Assembly: GCA_041395945.1 (NCBI GenBank)
Contig: JAWKZN010000002.1
Span: forward strand, 310,001 to 374,000
DNA length: 64,000 nt
Direction: 5' to 3'
Source of the DNA: Pseudomonadales bacterium
Lineage (GTDB): Bacteria; Pseudomonadota; Gammaproteobacteria; Pseudomonadales; Azotimanducaceae
Shown here piece by piece: positions 1 through 12,610 of this stretch (positions are counted from its first letter, which is position 1; every line of letters begins with the position of its first letter). Under the pieces are notes generated by a model. It saw only the letters and a program-made list of their open reading frames with translations, searched no databases and had not been told where the DNA came from. The translations under genes were made by a program, and so were the position numbers.

Positions 1-438
1 GCCCAGTTCGAGTAGCCGTCGGCGCGTCGCCGTTGACAGGTAGTAAGTTTCGTTGGGCCGGTAGTCATCCAGAAAAGCGCGCTGGTAGCCGACCGGGCGC
101 CGTTGCTGGATCGGCAGGCGAACCGCTTGCCTGATCGCTGCCGCCTCTGGCGAGATCGGCACATAGACCTCTCCCCCTCCCTCGATGCTCGCACCACCCG
201 CGACCAGATTCCCTGCGCCGGTTATCGCGACGGGGATCCGATAGCGACGGCCCTTGCGCTGCCCTGAGGCAATCAGCCGCTCCAGTTCCACCAGCAGAGC
301 GAGGCGGCGCTGCAGCATCCGCGGCGGCATGTCGAACGGCAGGCCCTCCCGGATGGTACCGACACGCACACCCTCAGGGTGTGCCGCGACGACTGCGAGG
401 ATGGCATCGAGCTCTTGTTCGGGGATCCGCTTCGGCAT
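1..438 (-). CDS. Fic family protein, N-terminal part (runs off the window edge)
   Basis: The reverse strand is open from an ATG at 438 to the window edge and encodes 146 residues. The product begins MPKRIPEQELDAILAVVAAH, followed by a winged-helix-like segment (about residues 1-65), then a linker and the stretch RPVGYQRAFLDDYRPNETYY. I recognise this N-terminal layout from a group of Fic/DOC proteins that carry a DNA-binding-like domain ahead of the Fic domain. Fic domains usually transfer AMP or another nucleotide part to a target hydroxyl through an HPFxxGNGR motif. That motif would lie left of the window, so activity cannot be judged. No antitoxin-like partner is seen upstream. The repeated TATGTCG-type sites immediately upstream suggest the N-terminal domain may autoregulate the gene (inference). 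Confidence 0.72.
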   Translation of the reverse strand, partial: MPKRIPEQELDAILAVVAAHPEGVRVGTIREGLPFDMPPRMLQRRLALLVELERLIASGQRKGRRYRIPVAITGAGNLVAGGASIEGGGEVYVPISPEAAAIRQAVRLPIQQRRPVGYQRAFLDDYRPNETYYLSTATRRRLLELG

Positions 439-446
439 GTTGCGGA

Positions 447-521
447 TTATATGTCGCTAAAACACCTTATACGACATATAAAACACGCTATATGACGCAT
501 ATTGTCTTTTATGTCGTAAAA
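447..521. promoter_or_regulatory. Operator-like site array upstream of the Fic gene
   Basis: Several copies of a TATGTCG-type element lie within 75 bp just upstream of the Fic start codon at 438. TTATATGTCG at 447-456 and CGACATATAA at 472-481 form a perfect 10-bp inverted repeat. The element at 467-481 reads TTATA-CGACA-TATAA, with palindromic arms. Another copy, TTTTATGTCGTAAAA, lies at about 507-521, and a degenerate one (TATATGACGCATAT) lies between them near 489-502. Spacing and AT-richness fit a repressed promoter read toward the Fic gene. The assignment as operators is inferred from repetition and position only. Confidence 0.5.
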
Positions 522-844
522 AACGCTTTTGTCGTCGCAAACGTACCGCTCTTAACAATCCTTCTTGCGCATCGAACGTGCGCATCGAACAGGGAAGCCG
601 CCAGGTTCGCGGTCGCATGGACGCCGTACAACACATCGTGCGGCATCGCCGCTCTGACCGAGGGTGGATTCCAATCGGCGATCGGAGCTGAGTATTCCGG
701 CGAGTCGATCAGACCCACCAGTTGTTTCTAGTCGGTTGTTGAAATCGCGTTTGTTACCGTTGGACAAAAGAAGATCTATCGGTGATTGAGCCTGACCTTT
801 AAGTGTTTCGGAAAGTCTCGACCAAATTGTCTTGGGAGCTTAAT
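522..844. other. Stretch with no supportable gene
   Basis: This AT-richer stretch between the Fic promoter region and the small reverse-strand reading frame has short open frames on both strands, but none has a convincing start, recognisable motif or family. A 12-bp direct repeat (TGCGCATCGAAC, two copies one after the other near 567-590) is the only structure seen. It may be a decayed remnant of accessory DNA. Confidence 0.4.
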
Positions 845-1153
845 TTAGACTTCGGTACTAGAGTAGATTGTTAAGACCAACTCATGCTCGTCTAGTCTGA
901 TCTCCTCTATTGCATCCCATGTTAAGTAGAAATTCCTGGGCTTTATGATCGGGTTGCGGTGAAGGGAAACGTGTACGCCTCCCACTTCAAACAACGCAGC
1001 CAGGTGGTATGGTTCGCCGGAGATCGAGCCAATCCCTTCCGTATCTGATTCCGATTCACTGTGGAGGTGTCGTATAAATCGGCGGTGGAGTGGGAGTCCG
1101 AGCCTGCGCTGCTGTCGGTATCGCAGTTCGCCCGCAACCTCATGCTTGAGCAT
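845..1153 (-). CDS. Hypothetical protein, possibly a remnant
   Basis: A reading frame of 102 residues starts at an ATG at 1153; the frame also extends upstream to a TTG at 1186. I do not recognise the family. The C-terminal half (GVHVSLHRNPIIKPRNFYLT and the following acidic segment) looks like a folded protein end rather than a chance frame. It uses AT-rich codons (TTA, ATA, ACA) unlike the neighbouring mdh, and no clear ribosome binding site precedes the start. It lies between the Fic gene and mdh on the same strand, in sequence that looks foreign to the core genome. It could be a real small gene, the truncated end of a larger one, or spurious. Confidence 0.33.
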   Translation of the reverse strand: MLKHEVAGELRYRQQRRLGLPLHRRFIRHLHSESESDTEGIGSISGEPYHLAALFEVGGVHVSLHRNPIIKPRNFYLTWDAIEEIRLDEHELVLTIYSSTEV

Positions 1154-1210
1154 CAGCGTGCGCGCAGCACCACATGGTAGCTCCAACCGCCCTTCAGTTA
1201 CCTGGCATCC

Positions 1211-2188
1211 TCAACCAGGCAATAGATGGGCCACCGCGTCACGCTCTTCGGTCAACTCCTGCTCGGTCGCCTGCATCTTCGCGCGGCTGAATTTGTTGAT
1301 CTCCAGCCCCTGCACAATCTTCCAGTCGCCGCCTTTGCAAACCACCGGGAAGGAGTAGATGAGTCCGGGCGCCACGTCGTAGCTGCCGTCCGAATACACT
1401 GCCATGCTCACGGTGCCCTGACTGCCGAGTGCCCAGTCGTGCATGTGGTCGATGGCGGCGTTGGCCGCTGAGGCGGCACTCGAGGCGCCTCTGGCCTTGA
1501 TGATCGCAGCACCGCGCTGCTGCACGGTGGGAATGAAGTCTTTTTCATAGTAGGCCATGTCCACCAGATCGAGCGCCTTCTTGCCCGCCACGGTGGCGTG
1601 GTGAATGTCCGGATACTGGGTGGCGGAATGATTGCCCCAGATGGCCAGACCCGCAACGTCCGTCACCTGCTTGCCTGTCTTGCCAGCGAGCTGTGCGACC
1701 GCCCGATTGTGGTCCAGGCGTGTCATTGCCGTGAACTGACGCGGATTGAGATCCGGCGCGTTGCGCTGGGCGATGAGACTGTTGGTGTTGGCCGGGTTGC
1801 CGACCACCAGCACTTTCACGCCACGGCTCGCGTGATCGTTGAGCGCCTTGCCCTGTACCGAGAAGATGGCCGCATTGGCTTCGATCAGATCCTTGCGCTC
1901 CATACCGGGTCCGCGCGGACGCGAACCCACCAGCAGTGCATAGTCACAATCCTTGAAGGCCACGTTGGCATCGTCGGTGGGGATCAGACCCTGAACCAGG
2001 GGAAAGGCACAATCCTCGATTTCCATGATCACCCCTTTCAGGGCATCGAGGGCCGGGGTGATTTCCAGCAGCTGCAGAATCACCGGCTGGTCTTTGCCGA
2101 GCATCTCACCCGAAGCGATTCTGAAAAGCAGTGCGTAACCGATCTGGCCGGCCGCACCGGTCACTGTGACTCGTACGGGTTTTTTCAT
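1211..2188 (-). CDS. mdh: Malate dehydrogenase
   Basis: Cytosolic NAD-dependent malate dehydrogenase of the tricarboxylic acid cycle, interconverting malate and oxaloacetate. The 325-residue product has the family length. It shows the dinucleotide-binding GAAGQIGY near the N-terminus, the substrate-binding loop RPRGPGMERKDLI, VVGNPANTN, MTRLDHNRA, and IWGNHSATQYPD with the catalytic histidine. The insert-containing pattern fits the MDH group found in many Proteobacteria rather than the E. coli type. The start at 2188 (MKKPVRV) is chosen because GGGAG lies 7-8 bases upstream; a TTG four codons earlier would overlap that site. A sigma-70-like promoter lies about 50-80 bp upstream. Confidence 0.96.
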   Translation of the reverse strand: MKKPVRVTVTGAAGQIGYALLFRIASGEMLGKDQPVILQLLEITPALDALKGVIMEIEDCAFPLVQGLIPTDDANVAFKDCDYALLVGSRPRGPGMERKDLIEANAAIFSVQGKALNDHASRGVKVLVVGNPANTNSLIAQRNAPDLNPRQFTAMTRLDHNRAVAQLAGKTGKQVTDVAGLAIWGNHSATQYPDIHHATVAGKKALDLVDMAYYEKDFIPTVQQRGAAIIKARGASSAASAANAAIDHMHDWALGSQGTVSMAVYSDGSYDVAPGLIYSFPVVCKGGDWKIVQGLEINKFSRAKMQATEQELTEERDAVAHLLPG

Positions 2189-2239
2189 GTGGTCTCCCAA
2201 CCGTTGGCTGTCAGTGAGTTAGTATCAAAGCGGGCGCGC

Positions 2240-2269
2240 ATTGTATGCCAGCGGGCCGCAGGGTGAAAA
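2240..2269 (-). promoter_or_regulatory. Possible sigma-70 promoter for mdh
   Basis: On the reverse strand TTTTCA (2264-2269) and TACAAT (2240-2245) are separated by 18 bp. The -10 is one base from consensus and the -35 matches at four of six positions. Position ahead of mdh and after the end of the upstream Nudix gene supports it; there is no experimental evidence. Confidence 0.42.
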
Positions 2270-2295
2270 ATGTAACTTGTCCGCTGTGCCTGGAC

Positions 2296-2721
2296 TCAAT
2301 CCCACGCCAGTTCCTGATACCAGTGGCCGCGAGCCCTCAGATCCAGGGCGGTTGCGATCCAGGGCGCCATGGGGCCCGGCAGATTTTCCACATCACACCA
2401 GACCAGCAGATCGAACACCGGCTCATTGATCCGCGGCTCACCATCGAAGCCTGAGCTGGCGAACACCAGGTTGACACCCTGATGTCGACCGGATCGATAG
2501 GGCAGCACACACAGCGGCGCAACCTCGAGAGGGCACACACCGAGCTCTTCCTGGCACTCCCGGCTGATCGCAGCAAGAGGACTTTCGCCCGCTTCCTGAT
2601 GCCCGCCCGGCAGCGCGTACCAGCCGTCCATGAAACCCGTGTTGGCCCGTCGTAACAGCAACAGGCGATGCTCGCTGAGTGCCAGCAGATGCACGACCAC
2701 CGGAAACCGATCCCTCTCCAT
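2296..2721 (-). CDS. Nudix hydrolase
   Basis: A 141-residue single-domain Nudix protein, a type that hydrolyses nucleoside diphosphates linked to another group. The Nudix box is complete: GGHQEAGESPLAAISRECQE followed by ELGV, matching the G-x5-E-x7-RE-x2-EE-x-GU pattern with all glutamates that bind the metal. Start at 2721 (MERDRFPVVV) is supported by GGAGG at 2726-2730; an earlier ATG seven codons upstream lacks this. The substrate cannot be told from sequence. It is followed on the same strand by mdh, 107 bp away with its own likely promoter. It is divergent from the acylase gene. Confidence 0.9.
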   Translation of the reverse strand: MERDRFPVVVHLLALSEHRLLLLRRANTGFMDGWYALPGGHQEAGESPLAAISRECQEELGVCPLEVAPLCVLPYRSGRHQGVNLVFASSGFDGEPRINEPVFDLLVWCDVENLPGPMAPWIATALDLRARGHWYQELAWD

Positions 2722-2884
2722 GCTGCCTCCAGCCCCTCTCAATGCCGCTCATCGTGCAGCCGGTGAAAGGCGGCGTCCACCCGCACCAGGACCCTGCCCG
2801 GGATTCCAGGCCTCTGAGTCGTGCACTGCCGGCACCTTCTGAATTAACCTGACCGTCATCCGAGCATCGCCCAGGAACCCAGAC

Positions 2885-5248
2885 ATGATCTACCCCGCGA
2901 CCCAGACGGCTGCCGGGCTGCCCCCACCCATACCGGGGCAGGCCCGGGAAACCGCGACGGGCCGCCAGTTCGTGGGCGCTCTCGGACTGCTGCTCGGCAT
3001 CCTGATGCTGATCACCGGCTGTGACCGGACCGTTCAGGATTCCCTGACCACCGGCGTATCCCCGCAAACCCAAAGGCTCGCCGCCACCGCGGAACGCATC
3101 ACCATTCTGCGCGACGACTTCGGTGTACCCCACATCTACGCCCCCACGGATGCGGATGCCGTGTTCGGCCTCCTTTACGCCCAGGCCGAGGATGATTTCC
3201 CGCGCATCGAGCGGAACTACATCTGGGCCATCGGCCGCCTGGCGGAAGTGCTGGGCGAAGCGGCCCTCTACAGCGACCTGCGGGCCCGACTCTACATGAG
3301 CCCGGAGGAAGCCCGGGCCGCCTACGACGCGGCACCCGACTGGCTGCAGGCCCTGTGCGATGCCTTTGCCGACGGACTGAATTACTACCTGCTGACCCAC
3401 CCCGAGGTGACACCACAACTGCTCAACCACTTCGAACCCTGGATGCCCTTCTACTTCTTCGAAGGATCCATCGGTGGTGACATCGAGCAGATTCCCCTCG
3501 AAGGTATCGAGGCCTTTTACAGCCTCGGGCGCAGTGTGGAAGACACACTGCCCGGCCCGGATCGGTCGCTCCCCGCAGCTGCACAGGCGCCACGCCCTGT
3601 CCAGGCCAGCTCCCCTGCCTCAGTGGCCGAACGCTTCGCAGAACCCCGCGGATCGAACGGCATCGCCGTTGCCGGACATCTCACTGCCTCCGGTGCACCC
3701 ATGCTGCTGATCAATCCGCACACGTCATTCTTCTTCCGCGGCGAAGCCCATGTGGTGAGCGAGGAAGGGCTCAACGCCTATGGCGCGATCACCTGGGGCC
3801 AGTTTTTCATCTATCAGGGTTTCAACGAGCACACCGGCTGGATGCACACCTCCACCGGTGCCGATTTCATGGACGAATTCGTGCAGCGCATCGTCCGGGA
3901 CGGATCCGGACTCTATTCGGTTTACGGCGGACAAATGCGCCCGGTCACGGTTTCTGAAGTGAGCCTGAAGATCCGCGAAGCCACCGGAGTCAGCCAGCGA
4001 ACCTTTCCCATCTACCGCACCCATCAGGGACCGGTGACACACCGCAGCGAGGGCCGCTGGGTAGCCACCCGTATCAACTGGGACCCGGTCAATGCACTGC
4101 GTCAGTCTTATCTGCGCATGAAAAACGCAAACTATGCCGAGTTCCGGCAGATGATGGACATCCGCACCAACTCTTCGAACAACACCGTGTACGCCGACAG
4201 TGCCGGTAACATCGCCTACTTCCACGGCAACTTCATGCCGAGACGTAATCCCGACATCGACTACGGAAAGCCCGTCGATGGCAGCGATCCCGCTACGGAC
4301 TGGACGGGATTGCACAGCCTCGACGAGACAATCCAACTGCTCAACCCGCCGAACGGGTGGATCCAGAACGCCAATTCCACACCGTTCACCGCCGCCGGCA
4401 GCCACAGCCCGAAACCGGCGGACTTTCCAGCTTACATGGCGCCGGACGAGGAGAATCATCGGGCCGTGCACGCCATTCGGGTGCTGGAGGAGGCCCGGGA
4501 CCTGACCCTGGAGGGACTCATCGAGCTGGCTTACGACCCATGGCTGCCGGGTTTCGAGCAGCTGATCGCCGGCCTCATCGACGCCTACGACACCCGCAGC
4601 GAGCCGGACAGCTGGACGGAGCTGGCAGCGGCCATCGACGTGCTCCGGGAATGGGACCTGAAAGTACGGCTGGATTCCGTGGCCCTGTCCCTGGCCCACT
4701 ATTACGGGCTGAACATGCTGGAAGGCGTCGAGCTGCCTTCCGGCTACACCCGCATGGCCACCATCGACTGGCTGGGTACCGGCAGCGATCCCGGGCAGCG
4801 TCTGCAGATTTTCGCCGGGACACTGGCTGAACTCACCACGGACTTCGGCAGCTGGGCCACCCCCTGGGGCGAAATCAACCGCTACCAGCGTCTCGATGGC
4901 GCCATCGAACCACACTTCGACGATTCGGCCGCCAGTCTGGGGATCCCGATGGCGTCCGGAAACTGGGGCGCACTCGCCTCCTTCGGCGCCCCGCGCCGGG
5001 ACGACGTGCGCCGCCTCTATGGCCGGTCCGGCAACAGTTTCGTTGCCGTGGTCGAATTCGGCGAGCGGCTCAAGGCAAAATCTCTGCTCGCCGGCGGCCA
5101 GAGCGGCAGTGCGGATTCGCCACACTTCAGCGATCAGGCCGAGCGTTACGCGGCCGCGGACTTCAAGGAAGTGGCCTTCTATCGCGACGACGTGGAGCGT
5201 CGGGCTGCACGCCGGTACCGTCCCGGCCAGGACGCTGCCACCCGATGA
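2885..5248 (+). CDS. Penicillin acylase family lipoprotein (Ntn hydrolase)
   Basis: A 787-residue member of the penicillin/acyl-homoserine-lactone acylase family, enzymes that hydrolyse amide-linked acyl groups and mature by self-cleavage into alpha and beta chains. Residues 30-46 form a hydrophobic segment ending in the lipobox ITGC, so Cys46 is probably lipidated and the enzyme exported. The beta chain should begin at Ser257 in RGSNGIAV, the N-terminal nucleophile; the conserved INPHTSFFFRGEAH region and GWMHTSTGADFMDEF follow. The residues before the predicted junction (about 215-250) form an Ala/Pro-rich spacer. The start has AGGA eight bases upstream. The gene overlaps the following GNAT gene by 4 bp. 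Substrate is unknown; N-acyl-homoserine lactones, beta-lactams or other N-acyl amides are possible. Confidence 0.88.
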   Translation: MIYPATQTAAGLPPPIPGQARETATGRQFVGALGLLLGILMLITGCDRTVQDSLTTGVSPQTQRLAATAERITILRDDFGVPHIYAPTDADAVFGLLYAQAEDDFPRIERNYIWAIGRLAEVLGEAALYSDLRARLYMSPEEARAAYDAAPDWLQALCDAFADGLNYYLLTHPEVTPQLLNHFEPWMPFYFFEGSIGGDIEQIPLEGIEAFYSLGRSVEDTLPGPDRSLPAAAQAPRPVQASSPASVAERFAEPRGSNGIAVAGHLTASGAPMLLINPHTSFFFRGEAHVVSEEGLNAYGAITWGQFFIYQGFNEHTGWMHTSTGADFMDEFVQRIVRDGSGLYSVYGGQMRPVTVSEVSLKIREATGVSQRTFPIYRTHQGPVTHRSEGRWVATRINWDPVNALRQSYLRMKNANYAEFRQMMDIRTNSSNNTVYADSAGNIAYFHGNFMPRRNPDIDYGKPVDGSDPATDWTGLHSLDETIQLLNPPNGWIQNANSTPFTAAGSHSPKPADFPAYMAPDEENHRAVHAIRVLEEARDLTLEGLIELAYDPWLPGFEQLIAGLIDAYDTRSEPDSWTELAAAIDVLREWDLKVRLDSVALSLAHYYGLNMLEGVELPSGYTRMATIDWLGTGSDPGQRLQIFAGTLAELTTDFGSWATPWGEINRYQRLDGAIEPHFDDSAASLGIPMASGNWGALASFGAPRRDDVRRLYGRSGNSFVAVVEFGERLKAKSLLAGGQSGSADSPHFSDQAERYAAADFKEVAFYRDDVERRAARRYRPGQDAATR

Positions 5249-5988
5249 CCCCGAACATCCCTCCGCGGCGCATCGAAGAGGCCTCCATCAATGCCTGGCC
5301 GGCACTGCGACAGATGCTGTTCGATGGCTGGCTGCTGCGCTTTTCCGGCGGTTTCACCAAGCGGGCCAACAGCATCCTGCCGCTTTACCCATCGGAACAG
5401 CCACTGCCTGAGAAGGTGCGCTACTGCGAGAACCTCTACGCCAGGGAGCGGCTGCAGACAGTGTTCCGGCTCACTTCCATCGGCGCGGCTGGTGAGATCG
5501 ACGATTATCTGGACCGGCGCGGCTACCGGCACGACGATCCAACCGAGGTACTGTGCGCACCCGCCCCGCGCACCGCATCCTTCGAAGGGCCGCGAATTCA
5601 CCTCTGCAGTCGCGAGCGCTGGCTCGATATTTACACCGAACTCACCCATCTGCCTGCCAGCGCCCAGCCGCTGCACCGGGCCATTCTCAAGGGCATCCAG
5701 ACCGAGTGTGCCTACGCAAGCCTGGAAATTGACGGCGTGCCCCTGGCCTGCGGGCTGGGGGTAATCGAACAGGATCTCCTCGGCCTGTTCGATGTCTTCA
5801 CCCATCCCGAGCAGCGTGGCAGGGGCCTGGCCCGTGCGCTCGTGAGTCAGCTGATGGCATGGGGCGCCGACCAGGGCGCGGGAATGACCTACCTCCAGGT
5901 CTCCGCCGGAAACGCCGCGGCGAAAGCGCTCTATGATCGGCTCGGTTTCCGGATGAGCCACCACTACTGGTATCGGATCTCCGGCTGA
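5245..5988 (+). CDS. GNAT family N-acetyltransferase
   Basis: A 247-residue protein with a C-terminal GNAT fold. LGLFDVFTHPEQRGRGLARA (about residues 175-194) includes the acetyl-CoA pyrophosphate-binding R/Q-x-x-G-x-G/A motif, and YLQVSAGNAAAKALYDRLGF is the usual C-terminal GNAT signature. The N-terminal half (WPALRQMLFDGWLLRFSGGF) matches a family of GNAT proteins with an extra N-terminal domain. ATGA overlap with the acylase gene means they are co-translated, which suggests linked roles (for example deacylation followed by acetylation of an amine); that is inference. The acceptor substrate is unknown. Confidence 0.88.
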   Translation: MTPNIPPRRIEEASINAWPALRQMLFDGWLLRFSGGFTKRANSILPLYPSEQPLPEKVRYCENLYARERLQTVFRLTSIGAAGEIDDYLDRRGYRHDDPTEVLCAPAPRTASFEGPRIHLCSRERWLDIYTELTHLPASAQPLHRAILKGIQTECAYASLEIDGVPLACGLGVIEQDLLGLFDVFTHPEQRGRGLARALVSQLMAWGADQGAGMTYLQVSAGNAAAKALYDRLGFRMSHHYWYRISG

Positions 5989-6364
5989 CCGGCAGAAATG
6001 TGCAGTTGACCCTTTTCTTCCCGAATGCGCCGGGCTTCCCTTGATTCGGGGCCACATATTTGAGATGTTTCGCCCTTCGTGCGGACCGGGCACCACCGGT
6101 CCGCACGAAGTCGCGCCCCAGTACCGTACGCCTGAAAACAACGATATAAAAAGCTGACAGGCGGGTAAAAGATTGATCCGGGCGCACCGGTGGCTTCAGG
6201 ACACGCCGCGCACTCACCGGCACGAGCAATTCCGACAGGTCCGAACCGCTCGGTACACCGAGCAGACGGCGGGTTGCGCGCCAATCTGAGGCGGCACTGT
6301 CAGCCCATCCGCCAAGGGGCACTGGCGGCCGATGGGATATGTGTAGATTTGAGGTAGGAACTGC
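5989..6364. other. Intergenic region upstream of gltB
   Basis: This 376-bp gap holds no supportable coding sequence. It contains one strong hairpin (annotated separately at 6075-6110). The distal part should contain the gltB promoter, but no convincing -35/-10 or sigma-54 pair was found by eye. AGGTAGGA at about 6352-6359 is the gltB ribosome binding site. Confidence 0.5.
6075..6110. repeat. Perfect 15-bp inverted repeat (hairpin)
   Basis: CTTCGTGCGGACCGG (6075-6089) and CCGGTCCGCACGAAG (6096-6110) are perfect reverse complements around a six-base loop. It lies 86 bp after the GNAT stop and 255 bp before gltB. No U-rich tail follows on either strand, so it is not a typical intrinsic terminator. 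It could be a 3' end stabiliser, a Rho-dependent processing structure, an operator, or part of a dispersed palindrome family. Confidence 0.75.
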
Positions 6365-10945
<4,581 letters not shown>

Positions 10946-10960
<15 letters not shown>

Positions 10961-11065
10961 AAAGAGTCAGCGCGGGTTGAAAAGAGTCAGCGCGGGTTGA
11001 AAAGAGTCAGCGCAGGGTGAAGAGAGTCAGCGCGCAGTAAAGAGCGACTGCGCGGGTTAATCAGA
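10946..11065 (+). repeat. 20-bp tandem repeat spanning the gltB stop and gltB-gltD gap
   Basis: Six consecutive 20-bp units are visible. The first three (10946-10965, 10966-10985, 10986-11005) are identical: GTCAGCGCGGGTTGAAAAGA. The fourth (11006-11025), fifth (11026-11045) and sixth (11046-11065) are increasingly diverged. The first unit encodes the last residues of GltB and its stop codon, so each perfect copy repeats the same end-of-gene sequence. The array ends 17 bp before the gltD start. It looks like slipped-strand expansion of the gltB end; a regulatory role for the lengthened spacer is possible but not shown. Confidence 0.9.
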
Positions 11066-11082
11066 AGGTTCTTCAGGTAGTT

Positions 11083-12546
11083 ATGGGAAAAGTCACCGGT
11101 TTCATTGAGTTCGAGCGCAGGACCGAGTCGTACCGGGAGCCTGGCTCCCGCCTGCTCGACTTCAAGGAGATTTACACCGAGCACGACACTGCGCAACTGG
11201 AGATCCAGGGATCGCGCTGCATGGACTGCGGGGTGCCGTTCTGCCAGTCAAACGAAGGTTGCCCGATTCACAATCTGATTCCGGAGTGGAACGACCTGGT
11301 CTATCGCGGCCGCTGGCGGGCCGCCCTGGATCGCCTGCACAAAACCAATAATTTCCCGGAGTTCACCGGCCGGGTCTGCCCGGCACCCTGCGAAGGCGCC
11401 TGTGTGCTGGGCATCACGGACCCGGCGGTCACTATCAAGAACATCGAGATGGCCATCGTCGACCGCGGCTATGCCGAAGGGTGGATTGTGCCCACGCCAC
11501 CGCTGGAGCGTTCCGGCAAACGGATCAGCATTATCGGTTCCGGCCCCGCCGGGCTCGCAGCCGCGGATCAGCTCAACAAGGTTGGCCACAGTGTTACCGT
11601 TTATGAGCGCGCCGACCGCATTGGCGGGCTGCTCATGTACGGTATTCCGAATATGAAGCTGGACAAGCTCGAAGTCGTGCAGCGGCGCATCGACCTGCTC
11701 CGGGAGGAAGGGGTGACCTTTGTGACCGGCGCCCATGTCGGCGACGGCGAGAACGGCACTCTGTCGGTGAAGGCTCTGATGGATGATTCCGATGCCCTCC
11801 TGCTGGCGACCGGTGCTACGGTACCCCGCGACCTTCCGATCCCCGGCCGCTCCCTCAACGGGGTGCATTTCGCCATGGATTTTCTGACCCGTAATACCCG
11901 CAGCCTTCTCGACAGCAATCACGAGGACGGTGCGTACATCAGTGCGAAAGACAAACACGTGATCGTGATCGGTGGCGGCGATACGGGTACCGACTGCATC
12001 GGGACTTCCCTGCGCCACGGTTGCCGCAGCCTGGTCAATTTCGAGCTGTTTCCCCAGCCGCCGGAAGGGCGCGCGCCGGATAATCCCTGGCCCACCTGGC
12101 CGAAGATCTACCGGACCGATTATGGTCATCAGGAAGCCGCGACTCGCTTCGGCGCCGATCCCAGGGTCTACAGCATCTCCTCCACCGAGTTTGTGGATGA
12201 CGGTGCCGGCAATGTGAAGGCAATCCGCACTGTCGACGTGGTCATGAAGAACGGCAAATTTGAGAACGTGCCAGGCAGTGAACGGGAATGGCCGGCGGAT
12301 CTGGTGCTGCTAGCGATGGGCTTCCTGGGCCCCGAGCACCTGGTTTCGGACCCGATCGGTGTGCAGTACGACCCGAGATCGAATTACCTGGCCGAATATG
12401 GCGTGTACCAGACCAGCACCGCCAAGGTGTTTACCGCCGGTGACTGCCGGCGCGGACAGTCCCTGGTGGTGCGGGCAATCAACGAGGGGCGCGAAGCGGC
12501 CCGGGAAATCGACCGCTTCCTGATGGGAGAAACCCAGCTGCCTTGA
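11083..12546 (+). CDS. gltD: Glutamate synthase small subunit
   Basis: The 487-residue beta subunit of glutamate synthase passes electrons from NADPH through FAD and 4Fe-4S clusters to GltB. Cysteine-rich motifs CMDCGVPFCQ and GRVCPAPCEGACVLG near the N-terminus bind the iron-sulfur clusters. IIGSGPAGLAAADQL is the FAD-binding Rossmann motif, VIGGGDTGTDC the NADPH site, and TAGDCRRGQSLVV the C-terminal FAD contact. It follows gltB by 122 bp, almost all of it tandem repeat, and should share its transcript. It converges on the DamX-like gene; no clear terminator is visible between them. Confidence 0.97.
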   Translation: MGKVTGFIEFERRTESYREPGSRLLDFKEIYTEHDTAQLEIQGSRCMDCGVPFCQSNEGCPIHNLIPEWNDLVYRGRWRAALDRLHKTNNFPEFTGRVCPAPCEGACVLGITDPAVTIKNIEMAIVDRGYAEGWIVPTPPLERSGKRISIIGSGPAGLAAADQLNKVGHSVTVYERADRIGGLLMYGIPNMKLDKLEVVQRRIDLLREEGVTFVTGAHVGDGENGTLSVKALMDDSDALLLATGATVPRDLPIPGRSLNGVHFAMDFLTRNTRSLLDSNHEDGAYISAKDKHVIVIGGGDTGTDCIGTSLRHGCRSLVNFELFPQPPEGRAPDNPWPTWPKIYRTDYGHQEAATRFGADPRVYSISSTEFVDDGAGNVKAIRTVDVVMKNGKFENVPGSEREWPADLVLLAMGFLGPEHLVSDPIGVQYDPRSNYLAEYGVYQTSTAKVFTAGDCRRGQSLVVRAINEGREAAREIDRFLMGETQLP

Positions 12547-12610
12547 GCTGCTGCTGCCGGGCCTGCTGATTCCGGCTTACCGGCGCATCCTTCGGCCTTC
12601 CGTTCCTGCG

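Noticed and set aside
381..731. Plus-strand frame of 116 codons overlapping the Fic start and operator array
   Set aside because: Its first part is antisense to the Fic coding sequence and the rest runs through the repeated AT-rich sites; no protein-like pattern.
2438..3430. Reverse-strand open frame of 330 codons across the Nudix and acylase genes
   Set aside because: It lies in shadow of two well-supported genes on other frames, has no motif, and is explained by high GC content.
3725..5125. Long reverse-strand open frame of 466 codons opposite the acylase gene
   Set aside because: It is entirely antisense to a conserved gene with clear catalytic motifs; composition is that of a GC-rich shadow frame.
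6075..6110. Hairpin as an intrinsic terminator for the acylase-GNAT transcript
   Set aside because: No run of T residues follows on either strand, so it was listed as an inverted repeat only.
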